From Verrucomicrobiota bacterium (GTDB lineage: Bacteria; Verrucomicrobiota; Verrucomicrobiia; Opitutales; UBA953), in NCBI GenBank assembly GCA_004293385.1, contig RDYO01000022.1:1-13366 (forward strand): a stretch of DNA of 13,366 nucleotides, read 5' to 3'. Of this stretch, positions 6,926 to 12,753 are shown piece after piece (position 1 is the stretch's first letter; every line of letters begins with the position of its first letter). The notes beneath the pieces are model-generated. The model worked only from the letters and a program-made list of their open reading frames with translations, made no database searches and was not told where the DNA came from. Position numbers and translations under genes: made by a program.

Positions 6926-9112
6926 TCACTCCTCGCCGCGGAGGCGGGGCAGGAGGCCGGTGATGCGACGCGAGTCCGAAGCATTGCGCACGGCCATCGC
7001 GTAAGCGGTCGGATCGCCGACGAGGATGACCTGCTTACGTCCGCGCGTGACGGCCGTGTAGACGAGATTACGCGCGAGCATGATGCTGTGCTGGCGCAGC
7101 AGCGGCACGACGACGGCCGGGAATTCCGAGCCCTGGGACTTATGGATGCTCACCGCGTAGGCCAGGTGCAGGTCGCCCTGTTCGCCGCGCTCGAGCTCCA
7201 CCCGCGCACCGTCGAAGTCGATCAGCAGCGTGCCTTCCTCGTTCTGGCCGAGCACCACGCCGAAGTCGCCGTTGAAGACGTTCTTGTCGTAATTGTTGCG
7301 GGTCTGGATGACCTTGTCGCCCGGCTGGATGCGGCCGGGACGGGCGTCGGCGCCGCGCAGGCGGCCTTGGAGCGCCTGGTTGAAGGCCTGGATGCCGCCG
7401 GTGCCCTTGTGCATCGGCGCCAGCACCTGGATGTCGCGCAGCGGATCGAAGCGCAGCGCCTTCGGCAGGATGTCGCAGCAGAGCTTCGTGACCATCGCCA
7501 CGCAGGCCTCGGGGTCGTCGACGCGCACGAAGTGGATGTCCTGGGTGAAATCGAGCTTGGTCGGATCCTCGACCGGCGTCGGCGGAGAAGTGTCGGCATG
7601 CAGGATGCCGTGGGCGACCGTGACGATGCCGCTGCGCGCGCCCTGACGGAAGACCGTGTCAAGGCGCGTGACCGCGGCCGCGCCGGAATCGATGAGGTCG
7701 CCGAGCACGTTGCCGGCGCCGACGGACGGGAGCTGGTTGACGTCGCCGACCAGGAGCAGGTGGGCCGTGCCCGGGACCGCGCGCAGCAGGGCCGCGGCGA
7801 GCTTGGTGTCCAGCATCGAGGACTCGTCGATGATGACGAAGTCGGTCGCGAGCGGGTTCTCGGCGTTGGCGGTGAAGCCGCCTTCGAGCGGGTCGAACTT
7901 GAGCAGGCGGTGGATCGTCGAGGCCTGCACGCGCGTGGCTTCGGTCATGCGCTTCGCCGCGCGGCCGGTCGGCGCGCCCAGCGCCATGCGCACGCGCTTG
8001 GCCCCGAGGATGTCGCAGAGGGCCTTGAGGATGGTCGTCTTACCCGTGCCGGGTCCGCCGGTGAGGACGGTGACTTTGTTCTGCAGCGCCATGAGCACGC
8101 CGGCCGCCTGGGCGGGCGAGAAGGCGAAGCCGGCGCGGGTCTGGGCCCATTCGACGGCCTTGTCGGCGACGATGGTCGGCAGGCCCGAAGGCGTGGCGAG
8201 GAAGCGCTGGATCGAGGCGGCGATGGATTTCTCGGCCTTCTCCTGGAGGCGGAGCTGCACGAGGCGTACGCCGCGCGTGGAGAGCACGCCCACGGCGTTT
8301 TCTTCCATGAGTTTCCGCAGGCGATCGTGGACGATCGTCTTGTCGACCTCGAGGAGCTCGGTGGCTTTCTCGAGGAGGCCTTCGTCCGGGAACGCGCTGT
8401 GGCCTTCGCCTTCGAGTTCTTCGAGCGTGTGCAGGATGCCGGCGTCGACGCGCTGGGGGCCGGCGGTGGGCAGGCCGAGGTTGCGGGCGATCTTGTCCGC
8501 GGTCTTGAAGCCGACGCCTTCGACCTCGCGGCACACGCGGTAAGGTTCGGTGGTGAGGACTTTCTTCGCGTCCTGGCCGTACGCCTTGACGATGCGGATG
8601 CAGAGGGCGTTGGTCACGCCGTAGGTCTGCAGGAAGACCATGACCTCGCGCAGGGCCTTCTGGTCATCCCACGCGGCCTTGATGGCCTTCGCGCGGCCGG
8701 GGCCGATGCCGTCGACTTCCCGGAGGCGGCCCGACTGGTTGGAGATGATGTCGAAGGTGCGGACGCCGAAGCGGGCGACGATCTTGTCGGCGTAGGTCTT
8801 GCCGATGCCTTTGATGAGTCCGCTGCCGAGGTATTTGCGGATGCCGTGGACCGAAGAGGGCAGGCGCGAGCTGAAGGTACGCACGCGCAGCTGCGGGCCG
8901 TGCGAAGGATGGCGTTCCCAGTGGCCGCTGACGTCGACCGTCTCGCCGCACTGCAGGCCGGTCATGTTGCCGAGGATGATGACTTTGTCGCCGGCCTCGG
9001 GCGCGAGCTCCGCGATCGTGAAATGCGTCTCCTCGTCGAGCCACAGGATGCGCTCGACCACGCCCGAAAGGGTGGTTTCGGGTCCGCGCGGCGGTTCGCG
9101 TGGCGGCGACAT
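6926..9112 (-). CDS. recD2: RecD2-type ATP-dependent 5'-3' DNA helicase
   Basis: This is a 728-residue SF1B helicase of the RecD2 type, found in bacteria independently of RecBC and linked to DNA repair and replication-fork maintenance. An N-terminal OB-like region (about 15-95) is followed by helix-hairpin-helix segments (VDGIGPGRAKAIK and VEGVGFKTADKIA). The motor core has Walker A GGPGTGKTT (about 350-358), the GAPTGRAAKRM motif, Walker B IIDESSMLD (about 425), LLVGDVNQLPSVGAG, and the C-terminal HKSQGSEFPAVV and VYTAVTRGRK motifs (about 660-690). All helicase motifs look intact and the length matches the family (700-800). ATG 9112 is preferred; a TTG four codons upstream is in frame. It lies 43 bp after the HAD phosphatase gene on the same strand, probably in one unit. 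Its start context, CTGATTGG then eight bases then ATG, is identical in form to that of the HAD gene. It converges with the isomerase-like gene with zero bases between stops. Confidence 0.93.
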   Translation of the reverse strand: MSPPREPPRGPETTLSGVVERILWLDEETHFTIAELAPEAGDKVIILGNMTGLQCGETVDVSGHWERHPSHGPQLRVRTFSSRLPSSVHGIRKYLGSGLIKGIGKTYADKIVARFGVRTFDIISNQSGRLREVDGIGPGRAKAIKAAWDDQKALREVMVFLQTYGVTNALCIRIVKAYGQDAKKVLTTEPYRVCREVEGVGFKTADKIARNLGLPTAGPQRVDAGILHTLEELEGEGHSAFPDEGLLEKATELLEVDKTIVHDRLRKLMEENAVGVLSTRGVRLVQLRLQEKAEKSIAASIQRFLATPSGLPTIVADKAVEWAQTRAGFAFSPAQAAGVLMALQNKVTVLTGGPGTGKTTILKALCDILGAKRVRMALGAPTGRAAKRMTEATRVQASTIHRLLKFDPLEGGFTANAENPLATDFVIIDESSMLDTKLAAALLRAVPGTAHLLLVGDVNQLPSVGAGNVLGDLIDSGAAAVTRLDTVFRQGARSGIVTVAHGILHADTSPPTPVEDPTKLDFTQDIHFVRVDDPEACVAMVTKLCCDILPKALRFDPLRDIQVLAPMHKGTGGIQAFNQALQGRLRGADARPGRIQPGDKVIQTRNNYDKNVFNGDFGVVLGQNEEGTLLIDFDGARVELERGEQGDLHLAYAVSIHKSQGSEFPAVVVPLLRQHSIMLARNLVYTAVTRGRKQVILVGDPTAYAMAVRNASDSRRITGLLPRLRGEE

Positions 9113-9128
9113 GCGTTGAGCCAATCAG

Positions 9129-9143
9129 TCCCGCGGGGCGGGA
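9129..9143 (-). other. Small GC-rich hairpin between the HAD and recD2 genes
   Basis: TCCCGC and GCGGGA form a perfect 6-bp stem around a three-base loop, 17 to 31 bases upstream of the recD2 ATG. In the minus-strand reading the T-rich run precedes the hairpin instead of following it, so it does not fit an intrinsic terminator. It could hinder read-through or affect recD2 translation, or be chance in GC-rich DNA. Confidence 0.25.
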
Positions 9144-9155
9144 GCGAAACGAAAA

Positions 9156-9815
9156 TCAACCCAGCCCGAAGAGCTCCCGGCCCAGTTCGGGCAGGCCCGC
9201 ATGGACGGTGTCCGGGGCGTAGGGGGCCAGTTCCTCGGCGGTATGGCTGCCGGTCGTCACGCAATGGATGGCGGCGAGCTTGCCGTTGCGGGCGGTGGAG
9301 ATGTCGAAGGGCGAATCGCCGACCATGACCGTCCGGGCGGCGTCGGCCTTCAGGGTCGAGAGCACGAAGTGGGTGAACTCCGCCTGCGGCTTGCGCCAGG
9401 GGTGCACGTTGGTGCCGAAGACCTGGTCGACGACGTCATCGAGGCCGAGGTGCTCCATGATCTTCTTGGAGTTGGCATCATCCTTGTTGGTGTAGACCGC
9501 GACGCGGACGCCTTTGGCGCGGAGGCCGACGAGGATCTCGCGGCAGCCGGGGTAGGCGCGCAGTCCGTGGTACATCACCGACGGGAAGTGTTCGCGGAAG
9601 AGGCGGGTGGCGGTGGGGGCGTTGGCTTCGCCGGCCAGTTTGACGACCGTGACGTTGACGGAGCCGCCGACCGCGCGCCTTATCTGCTCCAGGGTCACGC
9701 CCGGCAGGCCCATCATCCCCATGACGTCGTCATAGCAACGATGGATGGCCTCGAAGTTGTCGACCAGCGTGCCGTCGAGGTCGAAAAGGACGGTTTCAGG
9801 GAGGGGGCGGGCCAT
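9156..9815 (-). CDS. HAD-superfamily (subfamily IA) phosphatase, phosphoglycolate phosphatase-like
   Basis: This is a 219-residue cytoplasmic haloacid-dehalogenase-type hydrolase, probably removing phosphate from a small metabolite such as 2-phosphoglycolate or a related compound; the substrate is uncertain. All four HAD motifs are seen: FDLDGT with nucleophile Asp12 and acid/base Asp14, the Thr in VAVYTNKDD, the Lys in WRKPQAE, and MVGDSPFDI with the Mg2+-binding Asp. An alpha-helical cap (about 20-85) between motifs I and II is that of subfamily IA (Gph/PpaX-like). Start ATG 9815 gives the typical short lead-in; an in-frame TTG at 9827 is less likely. It is the first gene of a probable two-gene unit with recD2. 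Phosphoglycolate arises during repair of oxidised DNA ends, which would make a link with a repair helicase reasonable, but that is only inference. It is divergent from the His-tailed membrane protein across an 88-base gap. Confidence 0.87.
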   Translation of the reverse strand: MARPLPETVLFDLDGTLVDNFEAIHRCYDDVMGMMGLPGVTLEQIRRAVGGSVNVTVVKLAGEANAPTATRLFREHFPSVMYHGLRAYPGCREILVGLRAKGVRVAVYTNKDDANSKKIMEHLGLDDVVDQVFGTNVHPWRKPQAEFTHFVLSTLKADAARTVMVGDSPFDISTARNGKLAAIHCVTTGSHTAEELAPYAPDTVHAGLPELGRELFGLG

Positions 9816-9824
9816 GGCTGACCC

Positions 9825-9854
9825 CAATCAGGCGGGTCGGCGGGCGGTTTCCAA
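9825..9854 (-). promoter_or_regulatory. Candidate promoter of the HAD-recD2 unit
   Basis: On the minus strand TTGGAA (9854-9849) and TGATTG (9830-9825) are separated by 18 bases. The second box ends nine bases before ATG 9815, so the leader would be only a few bases. The -35-like box is one half of the dyad at 9849-9862. The assignment is by pattern only. Confidence 0.28.
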
Positions 9855-9862
9855 GTTTGGAA
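9849..9862. promoter_or_regulatory. Operator-like dyad TTCCAA-GT-TTGGAA between divergent genes
   Basis: A perfect inverted repeat of two 6-base arms around two bases lies midway in the 88-base gap between the HAD phosphatase and the His-tailed membrane protein. Its AT-rich content stands out from the surrounding GC-rich sequence. Each arm overlaps or adjoins the -35-like box of one of the two divergent genes, so a dimeric regulator here could control both. No regulator gene is adjacent. Confidence 0.35.
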
Positions 9863-9890
9863 TTGAAGGGCGGGGCGACGGACCTAGGTT
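9863..9890 (+). promoter_or_regulatory. Candidate promoter of the His-tailed membrane protein gene
   Basis: TTGAAG (9863-9868) and TAGGTT (9885-9890) with a 16-base spacer lie 41 bases upstream of ATG 9904 (first T to A). The predicted leader is short. The -35-like box adjoins the dyad at 9849-9862. Weak -10 match. Confidence 0.28.
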
Positions 9891-9903
9891 GCCGCTTCGT
9901 ACC

Positions 9904-10539
9904 ATGAGCTTCTCGCTGGACCTTACCAAGCCCCTCGGCCGCCTCGGCCTGGCCATCAATACCGTCATCCTGGGAGCCGTCTTCTACGGCGTGTCCGTCG
10001 GCGCCTATCATTACATGAGCCATACGCTTCCGGAGTCGGAAGCCCACCATCAGGAAGCCGTCGTCAAGGCCGCTCTGGTCGACAAGGCCGTCGCCAAGGC
10101 CAAGACTGCCGCCAAGGGCAAGGCCTTCGACGCCGCCGCCGCCAAGACCCAGGCTGAGGCCGCCGTCTCCGCCGACTTCAAGAAGCAGGCCGAAGAAATC
10201 CACCACCACGCCGTCGAAGGCTGGGCTCCTTTCGCCGTCTTCCTCCTCATCCTTTCCGCCGTGTTCTTCGCCGGCTTCCTGTCGGTCTACGTCCAGCGCC
10301 GCGCCAACGACGGCGGCCTCAAGGGCCTGTGGATCTTCACCAACCACCTCGGCGCCTGGGCGCTCGCGGGTTACGTCGCCTTCTATCCGTTCCTCTCCGC
10401 CCATGGCCTGCGCAATGCCTGGGCCCCGGCCTTCATCGCCGGCCTGGTGCTCCTCCTGCCGGTGCTTTTCGCCGGCGAAGGTCACCATGACCACGACCAT
10501 GATCATGGCGACGGCCACGATCACGGCCACAGCCACTGA
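9904..10539 (+). CDS. Unrecognised multi-pass membrane protein with His/Asp-rich C-terminal tail
   Basis: I do not recognise this 211-residue protein. Four hydrophobic segments are visible (about residues 12-36, 107-130, 148-166, 174-190). Between the first two is a Lys/Ala-rich, probably helical hydrophilic stretch (about 50-98) bounded by His clusters (His48-His49 and His100-His102). The last 18 residues, HHDHDHDHGDGHDHGHSH, hold nine His and five Asp, a pattern typical of Ni, Co or Zn handling regions. Four segments would place both ends and the tail on the same side of the membrane, but orientation is not certain. ATG 9904 is chosen because the upstream in-frame extension to 9745 runs antisense through the HAD gene. 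No Shine-Dalgarno is seen. It stands alone on its strand, divergent from the HAD gene with a dyad between, and ends 6 bp from the convergent surE stop. A metal-related role is inference; no known transporter family signature was found. Confidence 0.85.
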   Translation: MSFSLDLTKPLGRLGLAINTVILGAVFYGVSVGAYHYMSHTLPESEAHHQEAVVKAALVDKAVAKAKTAAKGKAFDAAAAKTQAEAAVSADFKKQAEEIHHHAVEGWAPFAVFLLILSAVFFAGFLSVYVQRRANDGGLKGLWIFTNHLGAWALAGYVAFYPFLSAHGLRNAWAPAFIAGLVLLLPVLFAGEGHHDHDHDHGDGHDHGHSH

Positions 10540-10545
10540 GCCGGC

Positions 10546-11313
10546 TCAGAGCGGCGCGGTGCCGCCGAAGTCGAAGACCGTGTGACTGATCAGACCTCGC
10601 TCCAAGACGGCGAGGTCTGATTGTTTGTCGGTCGTGAGGTTCTCGCCGTCATTCCAGGCGAACGAGAAGCCCTGTGCCGAACGCTTGAAGAGGGAGCCGT
10701 GGCGGACGAGCGCCGGGGTGCTGCGTTCCATGGCGGTGCTTTCGGTGACGGTCGCCGGATAGTTCAGGCTATGAACGTGCAGGCCGGTGACCGGCTGGCC
10801 CACGAGTCCCTTGGCGAAGCGGGCGGCGTGGCGGCAGGCGGTCTCGAGGTGCGGGCGGAGGGCCGGCGGGCAGACCGCGGAGTTCCGGTGGACCTGTTCG
10901 AAGAGCGATTGCTCGAGGTCTAGCGAGCAGGCCACGGCCGGGAGGCCCCAGGCGGTGCCTTCGGTCGCGCCGGCGAGAGTCCCGGAGCTCAGGCACAGGG
11001 GCATGGTGGCGTTGAAGCCGATATTGATGCCAGAGAGGACGACGTCGGGCCGGACGGGCAGGAGGTGGCCGAGGGCGATGTTGACGCAGTCGGAGGGAGT
11101 ACCGTCGATGGACCAGGCCTGTTCGCCGAGTCCGGGGTATTCGGCCAAGGTGACCTCACGGTGACGGCTGAAGGCCCGGCCGATCCAGCTGCGCTCGCCG
11201 GAGGGGGCGGCCACGACCACTCGGAAGCCTTCGGCGACGCAGGCGGCCACCAAGGCATGGAGGAAGGCGGCATTGATGCCGTCGTCGTTGGTCAGCAGGG
11301 CGGTGGGTTTCAT
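10546..11313 (-). CDS. surE: SurE 5'/3'-nucleotidase
   Basis: This is a 255-residue SurE-family metal-dependent phosphatase that hydrolyses nucleoside 5'- or 3'-monophosphates (and short polyphosphates in some members), linked to stress survival. The start LLTNDDGINA holds the metal ligands Asp10 and Asp11. Ser42 in GERSWIG and Asn97 in SGINIGFN complete the expected metal site, matching E. coli Asp8, Asp9, Ser39 and Asn91. DGTPSDCVNIAL (about 70-81) and the SGTLAGATEG block (about 109-118) are further hallmarks. The length is normal for the family. ATG 11313 comes 7 bases after the stop of the McsA-like gene, so the two form an operon. The 3' coding region (bases 10589-10621) contains a strong inverted repeat that on the opposite strand looks like a terminator for the convergent membrane-protein gene. 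Confidence 0.93.
   Translation of the reverse strand: MKPTALLTNDDGINAAFLHALVAACVAEGFRVVVAAPSGERSWIGRAFSRHREVTLAEYPGLGEQAWSIDGTPSDCVNIALGHLLPVRPDVVLSGINIGFNATMPLCLSSGTLAGATEGTAWGLPAVACSLDLEQSLFEQVHRNSAVCPPALRPHLETACRHAARFAKGLVGQPVTGLHVHSLNYPATVTESTAMERSTPALVRHGSLFKRSAQGFSFAWNDGENLTTDKQSDLAVLERGLISHTVFDFGGTAPL
10589..10627 (+). terminator. Probable intrinsic terminator for the plus-strand membrane protein gene, embedded in surE
   Basis: An 11-bp perfect stem (ATCAGACCTCG at 10589-10599 pairing with CGAGGTCTGAT at 10611-10621) around an 11-base loop is followed on the plus strand by a T-rich run (TTGTTTG). It begins 50 bases after the stop of the His-tailed membrane protein gene. The whole structure lies within the 3' coding part of convergent surE. 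The T run is interrupted, so efficiency may be moderate; the stem could also act on the surE message. Confidence 0.6.
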
Positions 11314-11320
11314 CCGTAAA

Positions 11321-11806
11321 TCAGGGGCGGCTCTCCGTCGGGCCGTTCTCGAGTTCGGCGATCTGGTCCCGGAGGACGGCGGCGGCCTCGAAGTCTTCGA
11401 CCCGCAGGGCGGCTTGGAGGTCAGCCCGGGCCTTGGTCAGTTTGGCGAGGCGGTCCGCCTGGCTGTCCTGAGGGCGGCGTCCGTGGTGCTCCAAGCCCGG
11501 CTGGATCCGCGCGATGGTCGCCAAGGCCTGGGGCGCATGGGCTTCGTAGCAGGTGGCGCAGCCGAGACGATGGATGCGTTCGTAGTCCGACCAGCGGAAG
11601 CCGCAGGCCGGGCACTTGCCGCGGCCGACGGGGGTCGGGACGGTCAGCTTCAGGCCCAGCGCGAGGGAGGGTAGGATGGAGTCCGACACCAGGGAGGGGC
11701 AACCTTGGCAGCAGGCATAGGTCTCCGCCTTACCCCCGGCGACGAGGGTGAAGTAGACGACGGCGTTCTGGACGCAGCCTTGGCAGGTGGGCGGACGAGG
11801 GATCAC
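11321..11806 (-). CDS. McsA-like zinc-finger protein with UVR (UvrB/UvrC) motif
   Basis: This 161-residue cytoplasmic protein has the layout of McsA, the activator of the McsB protein-arginine kinase in the CtsR stress system of Firmicutes. There are two zinc-ribbon-like halves: Cys8/Cys11 with Cys33/Cys36 (a further Cys at 32), and CPAC (65-68) with CATC (83-86). A GLEHHGRRP stretch follows (about 104-112), then a UVR domain (about 118-153) with EDFEAAAVLRDQIAELE. Cysteine spacing and the order match the family. The start is GTG 11806, the only one that keeps the first Cys pair; ATG 11820 is out of frame. A GGTGAG (11818-11813) could serve as a weak ribosome site. It lies 7 bp upstream of surE in the same unit and is divergent from tolQ. 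No mcsB, ctsR or clpC gene is present in the window, so its partner is unknown. Confidence 0.85.
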   Translation of the reverse strand: MIPRPPTCQGCVQNAVVYFTLVAGGKAETYACCQGCPSLVSDSILPSLALGLKLTVPTPVGRGKCPACGFRWSDYERIHRLGCATCYEAHAPQALATIARIQPGLEHHGRRPQDSQADRLAKLTKARADLQAALRVEDFEAAAVLRDQIAELENGPTESRP

Positions 11807-11815
11807 GCAGGTCTC

Positions 11816-11844
11816 ACCATGCGGAAGAACGGCCGCCGGTTCAA
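11816..11844 (-). promoter_or_regulatory. Candidate promoter of the McsA-like gene and surE
   Basis: On the minus strand TTGAAC (11844-11839) and CATGGT (11821-11816) are separated by 17 bases and precede the GTG start at 11806 by 38 bases (first T to G). The leader would be only a few bases. The -10 match is weak (CATGGT), so this is a pattern-based call. Confidence 0.28.
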
Positions 11845-11867
11845 GCGTGCGGGCGAACCTTTTCAGG

Positions 11868-11873
11868 TTGAAG
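11868..11873 (+). promoter_or_regulatory. Candidate -35 element of the tol gene cluster
   Basis: TTGAAG lies 37 bases upstream of the tolQ ATG (first T to A) in the 98-base gap shared with the McsA-like gene. No good -10 box is seen at 16-18 bases; TAGGAA at 11895-11900 is 21 bases away and could instead act as a ribosome site (AGGAA four to five bases before the ATG). A short inverted repeat, AACCT-TTTC-AGGTT (11856-11869), overlaps it. Confidence 0.22.
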
Positions 11874-11904
11874 CCCTGCCCGCGGCGGATTGCCTAGGAA
11901 ACCG

Positions 11905-12747
11905 ATGCTTTCTCCTGTCTTCATGCTGGTGCTGGCCGAGGCCGAAAAGGGCGCCCTCTGGTATTTCAAGCAGATGGACGCGGCCGGTATGGCCGTCGCC
12001 GTCGTGCTCCTCATCTGTTCCTTCATCGGCTGGGGCGCGATGATCCAGAAGTGGTCCGACATCCATGAGCACCGTCGGCGCAACCACGCCTTCGAACGTC
12101 GCCTCCGCGACGAGCCCGCCGTCGTGGCGCTCAACTTCCCGCGCGGTTCCAATCTCGGGCCTTACGAATTCCTCGTCGCCGAGGCGGTCTCCGCCGTGCA
12201 ACGCCATAAGGGTCGTCTCGTGCGTCCGGCGGATGTCACGCTCTGCATGGGCCACGTCGAGAACGCCGTCCAGCGCGGCGTCGCGCGCACGATGGTCAAG
12301 TACGAGGACAAGATGGTGCTGCTCAGCTCGCTCGTCTCCGGCGGTCCGTTCCTCGGCCTGCTCGGCACGGTGTGGGGCGTGATGGTCACCTTCGGCGCGC
12401 TGACCGAGAAGGCCAGCATCGCGCAGCTCGCGCCCGGCGTCTGCGGCGCGCTCGTCACGACCACGCTCGGCCTGCTCGTCGCCATCCCCGCCACCTTCGG
12501 TTACAACTACCTGCTCACCCAGGTGAAGATCATGACGACCGAACTCGAGAACTTCGCGAGCTCGCTCGCCGACCGCGTCGAGCTCGAGCTCGAAGGCGAA
12601 GCCCGTCGCAACTTCGAAGCCGCGCAGGAACGCGAACAGCTGCGCCGCGCCGCGCAGGCGGCCCAGCCGGCCGCCGCCGCTCCCGTCGCCGCTCCGGTCG
12701 CCGAGGCTCCGCCCGCCGCTCTGCCCGGCTGGGAAGACGCCCAGTAA
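11905..12747 (+). CDS. tolQ: TolQ/ExbB-family proton-channel subunit
   Basis: This is a 280-residue inner-membrane protein forming, with TolR/ExbD, the proton-driven motor that energises TolA or TonB. Three transmembrane segments are seen (about 29-47, 138-163, 177-198), with a cytoplasmic loop of about 90 residues after the first, as in TolQ. The second and third carry the family blocks GPFLGLLGTVWGVMVTF and QLAPGVCGALVTTTLGLLVAIP, containing the channel-lining Thr positions. ATG 11905 is chosen over the TTG at 11890 because AGGAA precedes it; ATG 11923 is a possible shorter start. The C-terminus (about 249-280) is an Ala/Pro-rich tail not found in E. coli TolQ (230 residues). It is followed 6 bp later by tolR, then a TolA/TonB-like gene, so this is a Tol-Pal or Exb-type operon. 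Tol is favoured by the gene order and the TF/ASIAQL blocks, but an ExbB role for uptake cannot be excluded. Confidence 0.85.
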   Translation: MLSPVFMLVLAEAEKGALWYFKQMDAAGMAVAVVLLICSFIGWGAMIQKWSDIHEHRRRNHAFERRLRDEPAVVALNFPRGSNLGPYEFLVAEAVSAVQRHKGRLVRPADVTLCMGHVENAVQRGVARTMVKYEDKMVLLSSLVSGGPFLGLLGTVWGVMVTFGALTEKASIAQLAPGVCGALVTTTLGLLVAIPATFGYNYLLTQVKIMTTELENFASSLADRVELELEGEARRNFEAAQEREQLRRAAQAAQPAAAAPVAAPVAEAPPAALPGWEDAQ

Positions 12748-12753
12748 GTCCCG

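Noticed and set aside
6931..6949. GC-rich stem (CCTCGCC with GGCGGGG) just after the isomerase stop as a terminator
   Set aside because: One wobble pair, no T run afterwards, and it codes for the RecD2 C-terminus (PRLRGEE).
7088..9328. A 746-codon open frame antisense to recD2
   Set aside because: Same shadow effect: biased Arg/Asp/Glu/Ala/Val/Gly composition with no domains, against full helicase motifs on the minus strand.
6926..9815. A defence system built on the RecD2 helicase and HAD hydrolase
   Set aside because: RecD2 has the standard housekeeping repair architecture with no nuclease or other effector fused or adjacent, and the HAD protein is a normal metabolite phosphatase type.
9796..10536. 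A 246-codon minus-strand frame opposite the His-tailed membrane protein
   Set aside because: No motif; the Val/Met/Ala-rich start is simply the complement of the His/Asp tail codons. The plus frame has clear transmembrane segments.
10493..10539. Alternating CAC/GAC/CAT codons as a DNA repeat or microsatellite
   Set aside because: The repetition follows directly from the His/Asp protein tail and is not a perfect tandem array.
11705..12043. A 112-codon plus-strand frame covering the tolQ/McsA-like intergenic region
   Set aside because: It runs antisense through the zinc-finger gene and out of frame into tolQ, with no domain or plausible start context.
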